From contig NRSV01000036.1 of NCBI GenBank assembly GCA_002286855.1, positions 62,001 through 126,000 on the forward strand: a stretch of DNA of 64,000 bases. Direction: 5' to 3'. Within the stretch, counting starts at the first letter, position 1. Each line of letters begins with the position of its first letter. Of the stretch, positions 22,160 to 33,024 are shown one piece after another. Origin of the DNA: Bipolaris cookei (lineage: Eukaryota; Ascomycota; Dothideomycetes; Pleosporales; Pleosporaceae). The notes under the pieces are model-generated. The model had not been told where the DNA came from. It saw only the letters and a list, made by a program, of their open reading frames with translations, and did not search any database. Both the position numbers and the translations under genes were made by a program.

Positions 22160-23830
22160 GTATCGATGGGGAAGAAAGACACTTCACGGTATAGGAAATC
22201 TCCGTCCTTCAAATACCTTTTCCTTGCTGATGCTACGGCAGGCTCGTCCGTACGGAATTACCCATATTGAACATTCACGTTGGTCACCAGTATCTTATCA
22301 TTCTAGGGCGTACCGTATAGGGTGCGCCAACACTCATCCGAAGATTAGTCCTGGCCGTTCACTGTACATTGCTACAAACAATGCCAACCGGCGCAGCTGC
22401 GATAAGGGTACTATGGCGTCGCCAGCCGTAAGATTTGACAAGTGGACTTGCAGGATGGGGTTTCCCACACGTCAAGATTCCCGTTACAGGTTACTCGCAA
22501 CATGGACTCGAAGCGAGATGCAGTAGTGTAACGTATGGCAGATATTAGTGTGGAGACGCATCTCGTGGATAGGATCGGCACTTGGGGCGAGAAAGCTCTT
22601 TACACTCCGAGAGATAACGAATATCAACATCGGATCCATTCCGACGGAGGTATGGGATCCTTGTGGGCCTTTGGATAGGCGTTTTTTTAAAAAAAAATTG
22701 CCCGTACAACCTCAAGATACGACATCGATTCATTGCAACGGTAGCGGCCGTCAAATAAACTGAGAATGCAGCAGAAGGATTGCGACATTGCATAATCGGA
22801 TAGTGAATTGGGTAAACGCCATGCTTACAGTGTCTGACAGTAAGAATGCTGTTCGGATTCTGCAAATGCCATGCTGTACCAACAGGCTTAGTCTTCCCCG
22901 AGCCTTTAGTATGGTTACGGAAGCACCGTCGAGCCCGTGAGCCCGCGATTTGGAGGAGTTGAATGACCCGAAAACCGCCAAACGACGGAAGTGACGTCTG
23001 TACGGAAATATTGTCAAAGGATTGCTGGGCGAGGCTTCGGCCGTCAGGAATGGAGTTGGATCCTACGGCAGCGAATCACCGATCGAACAGCAAGCCGTGC
23101 TGATCCACAAGTGGATCCCGGAGATATCGATAACCCATCTCGTGTGGTCTGGAGAAGTGATTCTTATCTAAGATTCAGCGCTCTTTATCTTGGATTACGT
23201 TAGAGTCATGAAGTGTTTTCCATTAGGCGTGATACACGCGTGGTACAACGCGAGGTTTCTTGGCGCCCAGTTGCAGTGCATCTTCTACAATCATTCTTGT
23301 CATAGCCCGTCACACCCTACTCCACAAAAGAACGAATCGCAGTCTCCTTCCGTTTTAGGAGATATCTTTATACATATCTCCAGCTTTTCATTGCCCCACG
23401 CGTAGTGATCCAAGGTCCAAAATAGCCCTGCTCATTCGATCGCCACCAAGCCATGTCGCCCTGATGGGGTCTCTCGGGCCTTAAGCCGACGGCGAACTAT
23501 AAGCAATTACGAATGGAATGGACAGTATGTTTTATGAGGGCGTGATACCAGCCAGGCAGCCAAGTATGGATTCTGATTGCACTCCTTGCTGACGACGGCA
23601 ATGAGGGTTATCTAGCATACGAAGTCTCGCAGCTCTTGGAAGCCATGGCATTCGGTCGAATACGGACGTTAGCCCTGAATGGTGATTTTGAAGCAACACA
23701 GAGAAAATGATTGTCAATATGCATATAACTATGGGGCGGTAGTACATATCTCAAGTACCGTGCAGCAATTTTCCCCGGCTACTCTACATTTACGAGCATT
23801 GTATTCAAATTCCATAATACAAAAGCAATA
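22160..23830. promoter_or_regulatory. Divergent intergenic region shared by amino-acid oxidase and RidA-like genes
   Basis: The 1671-bp interval separates start codons of two genes pointing away from each other, so it must hold both promoters. No internal gene is supported. Several HGATAR sequences (sites of GATA-type nitrogen regulators) are present, for instance TGATAAG on the minus strand near 22295 and CGATAAG near 22401. Their number, about six, is close to chance for this length, so regulation is not inferred from them. Confidence 0.6.
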
Positions 23831-24404
23831 ATGGTCTCATTTCGCTCTATTTTTACTACCTTTTTGGTGGTAGCCGGTGCTGCCGTTGCCACACCCTCAC
23901 CCAAACTCGCTCAGCAGCCCGTAGTCACCTACCTCGGCACCCAAGGACCAATATTGTGTATGTAATCATTCTCCTTGTACACATATCCTTCCATACTAAT
24001 TCACTTACAGCAAGCGGCGCATGGACTTCCAAGGGGATAGTATACACATCCGGCACCGTACCCTCCCTCAACGGAACAATCGTCTCCAGCGGCATCAAAG
24101 CCCAAACCGTAAGCCCAACTCTTCTCAACTCCCTTCTGCACGTCTCCAACTCACGCTAAATACCCCCTAGGCCCAAGTCATCAAGAATATTGCAGCTGTT
24201 CTTGAAGAAGCCGGTACATCGTGGGACTACGTCATGAAGACTACTGTTTTCCTGGCCAACATGTCCGACTACACTGCCATGAACGAGGTGTATGCTGCTA
24301 TGCTTCCTAGCCCGAAGCCTGCGCGTACAGCGGTGGAGGTGGGCAAGTTGCCAGGAAACTTTTTGATTGAGGTGGAGGCTATTGTGGCGATTCCTGATTC
24401 ATAA
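23831..24404 (+). CDS. RidA/YjgF/UK114-family protein with signal peptide
   Basis: Three exons (23831-23957, 24011-24108, 24171-24404) encode 152 aa with all joins in frame. The C-terminal two thirds is a RidA domain: GIVYTSGTVPS, AQVIKNIAAVLEEAG, VMKTTVFLANMSDYTAMNEVY, PKPARTAVEVGKLPG with the substrate-carboxylate arginine, and LIEVEAIVAI with the conserved glutamate. Family enzymes hydrolyse reactive enamines/imines, such as those from amino-acid dehydration or oxidation, to keto acids and ammonia. Unusually, the protein begins with a secretion signal (MVSFRSIFTTFLVVAGAAVA, cleavage at an AVA-T site); most RidA proteins are cytosolic or mitochondrial. The GPYSQA loop of classical members is replaced by GPILSS. 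It is divergent from the secreted amino-acid oxidase. Confidence 0.9.
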
Positions 24405-24929
24405 GAGGGGTGTATAAGGCGTGGGTGAGGTATGCGTGAGTATGTGAAGTATTGAATATGAGTGTTCAAAATAAACTATAGTATTAGATGACCTCAAGAC
24501 TTTTGGTCATTATGCAATTGAGCTTTTGGTGTGGTGGTGCATCTAGTGCTAATTTTAGGTCTGGTTAGCTGAAGGATCTCCTTTTGCAGCTTTCGTTGTC
24601 ACACTTTGTAACACAAACACTCACCTGACATATGGAATGGTTGCAAACGACTCATATAGTAGTTTCATTTCTTCGTTCTCCAGATTGTTCCACATGAGCC
24701 ATATTTTATAGCTATTCATTGTATGCTGGTATTGTTGAATACCAGTCAGTGCGGGGAAGTCTCCGGGCCCATTTGCGTTGCTAGCTAGTTTGACGCTACC
24801 TACAAATGACGTTCACTGCGGGGTCGCACTACCCCAACTTGAGCGGTATGTAATAGACGCACAACCAAAAATGACCCGAATAAACATCCGGAAAGCCCGC
24901 ATTGCTATAACCCGAGGACCCCTTGCGCA
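24405..24929. other. Short intergenic region
   Basis: A 525-bp gap holding the RidA-like 3' flank and the promoter of the alpha/beta hydrolase gene. Nothing else is recognised. Confidence 0.5.
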
Positions 24930-25910
24930 ATGCCCGAACTATACGACCACGAGGGCAAGCCCGTAAAGCACCACATGGCACGGGTAAACGGCATCCGGAT
25001 ACACTACATCACGTCTGGATCCGGGCCGCCATTACTCTTGCTTCATGGCACACCCAAGACGCACTACTACTGGTATCGAATCCTCCCTCTTCTAACACCT
25101 CACTTTACGATTGTCGCGCCAGACCTCCGCGGCTTCGGCGCGACAGACAAGCCGCCGGCCAGCGAAGGCTACGATGGGCGCACAAACGCTAAAGACATGA
25201 TCGGCATCATGGACGCTCTGGAATTCAAAACCTTTGCCGTCCACGGCGAGGACCGTGGGGCAACCTACGCCTTCTGTCTCGCAGGCCTGTACTCCAACCG
25301 CGTGACGCATCTGTCGTTCTGCGAGATGCTCTTGTCGTCGGCACTAACGCAAGCATCCTTCTTCACGCGCGACAACATTGCAGCGCAGTATAACCAGACG
25401 GGGGTATGGAACTGGCACATACCGTTTTTCTGGCTGCCGCACGTGCCTGAGATGCTGATTCAGGGGAAAGAAGAAGAGTTTTGGACGCATTTTATGAGGA
25501 GCGAGTGTTGTAATCCTTGTGCGTTGGATCAGGGGGCTGTGGATGAGTGGGTAAGGTGTGCGAAGGCGCCTGGGGGCACGAGGGGCATTCTAGAGAGTTA
25601 TCGGAGTCATTGGGTGAATTTGGAGATTGAGGAGGAGATTTTGAGTAAGGGGAAGTTGAAGTGTAAGGTTATGACTGTTGGGGCGCTGGAGTAAGTTTTT
25701 TTTGACAATGGTTGTGTGTGAGTGTGTCGATGATGGTTTGGATTGCTGATGTTTGGGACTACTTCTAGGTTTTTTGGGCCGCGTGTGGAACAGCAGATGA
25801 AGTCTGTGGCGGAGAAGGGCGAGATTGCCGAGATTTTTGAGTGTGGGCATTCGTTGGCGATTGAACAGCCTGAGCGGTTGGCGAATCTTTTGATTAGGCT
25901 TGTTCATTGA
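24930..25910 (+). CDS. Alpha/beta-hydrolase, epoxide hydrolase / haloacetate dehalogenase type
   Basis: Two exons (24930-25690, 25769-25910) give 300 aa. The oxyanion-hole motif LLLLHGTPKTHYYW is near residue 36. The nucleophile elbow is VHGEDRGATYA, with an aspartate nucleophile at about residue 106 as in epoxide hydrolases and haloalkane/haloacetate dehalogenases rather than the serine of esterases. The catalytic histidine lies in ECGHSLAIEQPERL near the end, supplied by exon 2. The upstream APDLRGFGATDKP segment is typical of the family. Epoxide hydrolase and dehalogenase functions cannot be told apart without the lid residues being modelled. No signal peptide is seen. It lies 525 bp downstream of the RidA-like gene on the same strand. 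Confidence 0.88.
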
Positions 25911-27698
25911 TGCTCGGGAAGTCTATGAAGAAGGTGGGTGGTGATGCTTGGTCGATCGATCGAGAGTAAGTGTGTGAGTCAAGCTCAAATTCCAGCGGTA
26001 TGAATGAGGCATAGAGGAAGATATCAGCAGAGCCACAAGGCTTCAATGTTGGCGGACTCTTAGCAAGCCCTCTTCGTGTTGCTCTAGTTGAAAAGTGTGT
26101 ACACTTGTGGACGGAAGACCCACCTGCCATGCCACTGACGTGAAATGAAGAGTCGTCTCTGTTGATCACTAGAGAGAAATATGGATATGTGGGTGAAACT
26201 TGAGTCAAACCACGGGTACCTGACCTGCTTGCAAAGAATCAGGTGACTGTAAAGCAGCCATGGGCTAGTGAGTCACGAAGTTGGCATGGTGTGTGAGGAC
26301 CCACCACCTCAAGGCATACACACACGGGGGGGGCGATATTGCAACAAGAGACCACATATCTCATGAGAGAAATTATGAGAGACGGAAACCAAGCCGACAT
26401 TTCTGCCGAATTGCGAGATGCGCAGATACAGCATATAGATTGCAGCAATTCGAGACATGCAAGGCAGGGTGTCTTATCGATTGCTTAGCGCCGGAACGAC
26501 TTGGCATCCGGCAAACGTCACCTCGCAACCCGCGCCATGGTTCTCTCCTCTCCTCTTGTCCCCAATCGCGGCTCTTTGAAGCAAATGTGTCTGTTGACCC
26601 CCAGCAACACCTGAACGCTGCCTGTACACAGCCTACAGACATGTACCGGTTACGTGAATCCTGATCGTGTGACGCGTTTCGTCACGTTCATGACCAGAGT
26701 GGTCACGTCGCAGCATGCCGCCTCGAAAGGGGCGTCTGCCATTTATTCGCTCGTGGTTCATCCACCGAATACGTTAGACGTCATTTCGGAAAAACAGATG
26801 GGTAGCTGCTATATTCCCGTCGCCAAAAGAATGCACAGAGCGACTTCGGACAGTGGCCTGTATAGGGGCTTGCTCAACCACAATGAGGCTTCGTTTCTCT
26901 GAACGTCAGCATAGTACCATGGTTCCCGCCATGTACGCCACTTGAATGTTTGTATACAATGCTGCTTGCGGCAACTTGTCGCCGTAAACGCACCATTCTG
27001 GACTAGCCCATCTAGGCGGCGTGCAAGAACGAGGCTAATACCTGCGAGGTCTGGCCAAGTTGCAGTAAGATGGATGGCTGTGCCGTGCTTATTGTGTACC
27101 TGCGGCGTTTTGGCCTTTTCCGCCGGGGCGCTGCATTGTGCTGAGAGGATGGCCTTCATTGTATTGAAGACTGTGACAGAACGGAACCAAGGCTGTACCT
27201 GTGCGAAATCACGCAACGCGTGCGCCTAGATGAATATATCAAGGTCCATCCTGTGGTTCAGGCGGCTTGGCAAGAGCTCTCCCCCTTTGAGTTGTTGCGC
27301 GAAATTAATGTTCATGTGGGCACGCTAATGTGGACCAAACTCCGGGCCTTCGGCCTTCTGCCACACAGGACCTCGTATACCTCCATCTCTCTTGCATCCC
27401 CTCTCGACACCTGTTCGGACATCCACCAACACGTCTGTACATGCTGTTTGTACATACTGTTGAGCAGTTTTCTGTCGACTTCCCACGTCAAGTAGTTGTC
27501 AACTTGCTCTCGCCCTGCTGCCTCCTGTTGCAACTCCCGTAGCGTTCCTGGCATTAGCTCACGCCTTCACCCTAGTTGCATACTATCCGCCTAGACCCCG
27601 CCTCACCCCACCTGAAAGCCTACCATCACATTTGGCACCACCACCAACACCACTACCACACAAACATATCCCCACTCTGGCCATCACCTTCGACAGTC
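25911..27698. other. Intergenic region
   Basis: About 1.8 kb without a supportable gene. The last 150 bp is CA/CT-rich leader of the following gene; a short upstream in-frame ATG at 27576 would add a His-rich, unlikely N-terminus. Confidence 0.5.
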
Positions 27699-28829
27699 AT
27701 GGCACAGTTTAATGATATGCCAGCAGAGTTACGCAACATGATTTACGAGTCACTGCTTTCTCAGTCACAATTCCAAAACACCTTTGAGCGGCTCCGCAGC
27801 AACAACGCATTCTCTCTGTTCACTGTTTCCAAGCAAATTCACGACGAAACAACTTCTTACTTTTATCAACACAACAACATCAACATCTACACGCCGTCGC
27901 AGACAACTGAGACTACTACTATCCTCCCTCCAATCGCCGATAGGTATCTTCGGTTCCTCCGCCGCGTCAGGGTGCTGGCCACAATCGCCACTGCAGAGTC
28001 AATCACACACGCCAAAGTAGCCGGCACCATCGCATCCCTAGCGACTATCGGTGCAAAGTTCGAAGATGTCCACATCTTCATCAATTCTTTGCTCTCTCAG
28101 CTGGTTAATAAAATGGTTGATGACTCGATCCTGGATGCCGATCATCCCATCACCGTTTCCTTGCAGAAGTTACTCGACTCTGGGGTTGCTAGGGTTGTGC
28201 GTCTTTCTCTCCTTGGCGTTTGGTTAACGCCCAGTGTCGCTCAGTATCTCAAGAGCCAATATGGAGATCGTGTTCTCTTCATTGGCCAAGATGGATCACC
28301 CTGTGATGCGACAAAAGTACAGAGATCAAAGACCGGTGTCCATGTAACCAGGCACATGACTACACTAGGCCTTGCCAAAGAAGCCATGGAACGCGCCTAT
28401 TTTGATGACGAAGACAAATCCACTCAATCAACTCCTTCCTCCATCCCATCGTCATTCGGCTCAGCGTTGGCAAGTCTGGATACATTCTCTGTTACCAGCT
28501 ACGAGACCAGCCCCGAAGACGCTAAGAACGATGACTCAACGGGTGACTCGGCAGGTGGCGACTCTTTCTTTTCCAAAGCCGACCTAGAAGAGTGGGAAAC
28601 CTCCAGTGAAAACGATGAGCAAGAGGAAAGGTTACAAGCTGAGGACATTGATGTCGACGATGAGGAGGAGCTTGACGAAGAGTTTGACGACATGTCCGAC
28701 GATGGGTTTGATATCATCATGGATAATATGGAGGATGTGGCGCATCATATGGCGAATGAGGCGGATATCACGTACATGGTCAATTTTGCACCAGAGTTAT
28801 TGCTAGCTCGACACAACCTTGGACACTAG
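27699..28829 (+). CDS. F-box-like protein with acidic C-terminus
   Basis: A single exon encodes 376 aa from the ATG at 27699, chosen because MAQFNDMPAELRNMIYESLL starts directly with the L/M-P-x-E-L-R-N-x-I-Y-E motif seen at the N-terminus of many fungal F-box-like proteins. The middle, about residues 85-210, is an alpha/beta region of unknown fold. The last 110 residues are Ser- and then Asp/Glu-rich (DVDDEEELDEEFDDMSDD). F-box proteins select substrates for SCF ubiquitin ligases, but the motif here is minimal, so a substrate-receptor role is only a suggestion. Confidence 0.75.
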   Translation: MAQFNDMPAELRNMIYESLLSQSQFQNTFERLRSNNAFSLFTVSKQIHDETTSYFYQHNNINIYTPSQTTETTTILPPIADRYLRFLRRVRVLATIATAESITHAKVAGTIASLATIGAKFEDVHIFINSLLSQLVNKMVDDSILDADHPITVSLQKLLDSGVARVVRLSLLGVWLTPSVAQYLKSQYGDRVLFIGQDGSPCDATKVQRSKTGVHVTRHMTTLGLAKEAMERAYFDDEDKSTQSTPSSIPSSFGSALASLDTFSVTSYETSPEDAKNDDSTGDSAGGDSFFSKADLEEWETSSENDEQEERLQAEDIDVDDEEELDEEFDDMSDDGFDIIMDNMEDVAHHMANEADITYMVNFAPELLLARHNLGH

Positions 28830-29521
28830 ATGTAAGTGTCGGCATGACTTGAAGTCGTATCGCACTTGCCCTGTGGGGACTGTGTGTGACGGCTTCGTGT
28901 ATGTATCACGGTCATCATTGGTTACTTCCTTACTACGGTTCTTTTTAGTACAGACTCTATCTGTTGTTCACAGCGTTTTTGGGCTTGTTTGGCGTCTGGC
29001 GATTTCCCACATTGGATATCCCAACGTCTTCGGTTTCTTTTCTTTGTTGGGCGCACTGGTAAACGCAACGCAGCGTTCATGGCGGACGGTAAATGGATTA
29101 GCGGGTCAAGAATAGAGTCTTGCACTTGTTGTTCTTGTGGATCGTCTTTGGATAGGCGAATATTATCATTACCGTGGCCTGTTTTCAATTTCAAAGCTAT
29201 TACTGGTAGTATTACGATACATGTCATAGATTATTGCGTAGTTCAGAATAGATGGGGGATACCAGTCAGATACTGGTGTTTTGGCCAATGATTCCGTTTT
29301 CCTGCTAGTTTTGATCCGACTTGAGTATGTGCATTTCTTTGTCGGGAATTTGGTGATATATGCATCACCAAACGAAACTAAAAAAAAAGTAACGAGGAAG
29401 GAGTTGTAGGAGTTTCCACGTAGCGTTCGCCGGGTATGTCAACGTCGCATTGTGATGATCACGTGACATTTGCTGGAAACAACTGCCTCCTAGAGCATAT
29501 TATTTTAGCAACAGTACGTAC
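28830..29521. other. Intergenic region left of the second pogo element
   Basis: No gene is recognised. It contains the 3' flank of the F-box-like gene. Confidence 0.5.
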
Positions 29522-29523
29522 TA

Positions 29524-31252
29524 ACGTCTGGGATGGGATGGTTTGCCAGATGGGCGAGTTTGCTACGATGCTAAAGCCTCACCAACTTTGACTATCACAC
29601 GTGATATCTTAACGCAATAACATAGCAATTTCAAAGACGAATCTCAAATACAGCTTGTATTACAGGCCATTAAATGCGACGCGACGTTAACATTACGAGA
29701 GGCAACGCGTTTATATAACGTTCTCTCACCAAACGCCTAGCAATCGATGTGCTGGAAGGCTTTCTCGACAGGATACTTAACCTAACTTAATGAGGCTGTT
29801 TGTGACAGAAAAGGAGACAATTTGTGACTATATTCTGGACATTGACTAGCAAGGATTTCCGCTGCGCCTCTCCGCCGTCAAAAAATATAGCTGGTTCTTT
29901 GCTAGCTGCTCGTAACTGCGAGCCTGTTGGCCAGAGCTGGGCTAAGGCTTTTGTAAAGCATCGACCAGAACTTCAGATGAAATTCAATCGAAAGTACGAC
30001 TACAAGAGAGCTCTCTGTGAAGATCTAGGGCTTATCTAGGGTTGGTTCCGCCTTGTACAGAATACTAAAGCTAAGTGTGGTATCCAGGATGGGGATATAT
30101 ACAATTTTGACAAGACTGGTTTTATGATGGGCAAGCACAACGCGTCATCAGTAGCCACAGGCCCTGAGCGTCGATAAAGACCGAAATCCATGCAACAGGG
30201 CAACCGGGAGTGGGTTACCAGCATGGTTTGTGTCAGTGCAGCTGGCTGGGCAATCCCACCCTTCATCATCTTTCAAGGCAAGCAGCACTTCTCTGCCTGG
30301 GATAAGGAGGATAGCCTGCCTCGAGATTGGGTTCTTGCAGTCTCTGAGAACGGCTGGACGACGAATGAGCTTGGCCTGAAGTGGTTGGAGTACTTTGACA
30401 GGCATACGAAGGAGCGTAGTATTGGAGGCTATCGTCTGCTTGTTCTTGACAGTCATGAGAGCCACAACTCGCTCGAGTTCCAGCAACACTGCAAGGAGGC
30501 AAAGATTACCACTCTATGCATGTCTCCGCACTCCTCCCATCTATTGCAGCCACTTGATGTGGGCTATTTCTTGCCTTTGAAGAGGGCGTATGGGCGCCAA
30601 GCTGAGGAGATGATACGCAACGGGATCAAACACATGACCAAGATAGATTTTTTGCTAGCTTTCCAGCAGGCCTATCACAAGACTGTTACAAAGGACAATA
30701 TCTTAAGGGGGTTCCGAGGCGCTGGCTTAGTCCCACACGACCCAGAGATGGTAAGATCGAAGCTCGACGTCAAGTTGCGGACGCCAACAAGTATGGTGGT
30801 TGCTCTTGAAAAGCTGGCTAAAGGCGCTGCGATTGTTGGGCACAAGTTGGTGGTTGGCGCAAAAACGCAACGCTGAGCTTGAAGTAGCTAACGCAGCCAC
30901 CACGCGACGAAAATCGCACAAAAGAAAGCGATTTCAGAAGGAAGGAAGTCTAATAGTAGAGGAGAGAGATAGAGACTAGCAGCTCTGAGGGAGTTTGGGG
31001 CGTGTAGTGATGGGAACAAGGTAAAGAAGAAAGTACGCGCTGAGGTGGGTGAGCCGTCGCAAAGGCACTGTAGACGCTGCAGCGAGGTAGGGCACAATAT
31101 GCGCACATACAAATAAGTAGAAGCTATAGACTTAGAATAGCATAGCCTGCCACGATTTCTATGTAATGTTATAGTTGTGTTGCAATAGTCTGTAATAGTC
31201 GTGATGTTTGGTAGGGTCTTGGCCTCGTGGCAAACTTGCCGATCCCATACGT
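29524..31252 (+). mobile_element. Degenerate pogo/Fot1-type transposon, about 1.73 kb
   Basis: Imperfect inverted repeats are seen: 29524-29558 and the reverse complement of 31218-31252 match at about 25 of 35 positions, including ACGT, TGGGAT and GTTTGCCA. Both ends abut TA (29522-29523 and 31253-31254), as in the other pogo element. The termini are unrelated to those of the 4-6 kb element, so it is a different family. It encloses a transposase relic with many lesions. Confidence 0.8.
29624..30876 (+). pseudogene. Decayed pogo/Fot1-type DDE transposase
   Basis: Family-like sequence starts near 29624 without a start codon and runs in broken frames: stops near 29750 and 29800, TAG at 29847, an extra A in the run at 29880-29885 that shifts frame, TAG at 30037 and TAA at 30175. 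Recognisable pieces are WAKAFVKHRPELQMKFNRKYDY, YNFDKTGFMMG (first catalytic Asp), then an open 228-aa segment from 30190. That segment has NREWVTSMVCVSAAGWAIPP, LLVLDSHESHNSLEFQ (normally DGHESH) and SSHLLQPLDVGYF with the third Asp. At least one stop fits a CAG-to-TAG change. The product is certainly non-functional. Confidence 0.87.
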
Positions 31253-31254
31253 TA

Positions 31255-33024
31255 TACGAAGACCATTAAGGCCACCATCATCCATCCTATAAATATGTAT
31301 TCCATTGCATTTTAAACCCTTGATGTGCTTACTCAGCATGTTGAATCGCTCCAAGTTTTAGGCTAAAAATGCGGCAACAAAAGCATTAAGCTTAGCATCT
31401 TCCTGGCATGTCTCAGCAATGACGACTATTTATCTGGACAGTCTCAGGTCAGGAAGAAGCACGGATCGTCGATTGGTTACTCAGGCCGTTGCCAAGGCCT
31501 AAGCGATGTGTTCTGCGGCAAAAGGACTCGATTGCCTTGGCGGGGGCCTGTCTCCCGGCTTAGCCTGCATGGGTGAAGGTATGTATGTAAGCAGGAACCA
31601 TGTCGTGAACGCATGGTGCCGGCTTGACTGAACAGTTTTTTTGCGATAAGTATCCCAGGTCTACCATAGGGTTGTGTCAGATGAATGTGAGATGGCTTTT
31701 CGACTGTTGGCAACTCTGGAATGAAGCCTGATGAACGAGGCAATGTATAGTGAGTGCAACTGAAAATTTGTAGTACGGAGGTTTTCTCGAGACAACGACT
31801 GGTTGCCTATAGTAGACAAGGTCAAAAGGCGCTTCGTTTTGCTTTCAAGACCAATGGCGTGGAATAGATAGAAACGGTCGACACCGGCGTTTGGAGAATA
31901 TACGATTGATTGATCAGAAATATTCCTCAGATTCCCCAATATCGGCATTCCTAGTGGCTATGCTCTACACCAGCCACACAAAGATAGTACAACAACAACA
32001 ATGTTGCCGGAACAGTCAACCGCATAGAGACGCAATAAACACCATAAACAGCAATATCAAAATCGCTTCGCAGTTTGCTATTCCGTGCCTCTTCGCCACT
32101 ATAGTCCGACGAGGTCTATTTTAGAACATGCGTACCCGTGGAGCTAGTCACTACAAGTTGCCCTTGTAGCGTCGGACGAGTTGCTTTTGTCACGCGAGCC
32201 ATTACTAGCGAAACGTGATAACTATTCGACAAGTGTGAACAACAAAGAATAGCGTAACAAAAAAAAACTCCCGAGATGAACTATACAAAGACATTGCGGG
32301 AGATTCGGCGCAACATTAATATACTTATCAATCTTGGACGAAGACACATGGCTTATCAGGGGCCAAGGGTAGGAAGGATTTGTGGGGCGGTTGCTGAGTT
32401 GGGGAGGGGAGATTACTCCATTGGCCCAAGCGTCGCCGCAAATTGGTCCCTTGGGGTCACCAACGTTGTCCACGTCCCCGGCCCGCGCTGGAGTTGATTA
32501 ATTTGGATTCTCTCATCCTCATGCCGCCACGGCATGAGGTCTATGTAGGAGGTGTATGTAGAATGACACTTACCCAACTGCTGCATCGGCTTGTCCGGCC
32601 ACGGCTATCCATCCGCCCCCGTCGAGTTGCATTCCCAGACGCCCGTGACGAACCAGTGGCTAGCGTCGGGCAGACTGATGATTCGCCACTAACGACTACT
32701 CGTGCTGGCACATTATGTATGGATCTGGACTAGAAGGCGCCTGGAATCGGTGCAGATCGGAAAGGCTTAGGGTCCGTCTAGCTGCATTCTGCCCGTAAAA
32801 AGTCCAAGGTCCGCCAAGCGCAATCTCTCTGGTGATCCATGCCACCTCCTGCGCGCCTTGGCTTCGGCTGGCGGCCTGCAGCACCCTTCTTCTTTTTAAG
32901 CTGCGCTGATACCCACGTCCTGCCACAGGACGCCACAACCCCCCTTTCGCCATCAAGACTCTTTTTCCCGCCCTGTGTCGCTCCTGCGCATCTCGCTCCC
33001 GCTTCTGGTCCTCCTCTGCCCGTC
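31255..33024. other. Intergenic region
   Basis: About 1.77 kb with no supportable gene between the second pogo element and the glycosyltransferase. The last 100 bp is pyrimidine-rich, as expected of a leader. Confidence 0.5.

Noticed and set aside
22160..23830. GATA-factor (HGATAR) sites as proof of nitrogen control of the oxidase/RidA pair
   Set aside because: About six sites counted by eye against roughly five expected by chance in 1.67 kb on both strands; not enriched.
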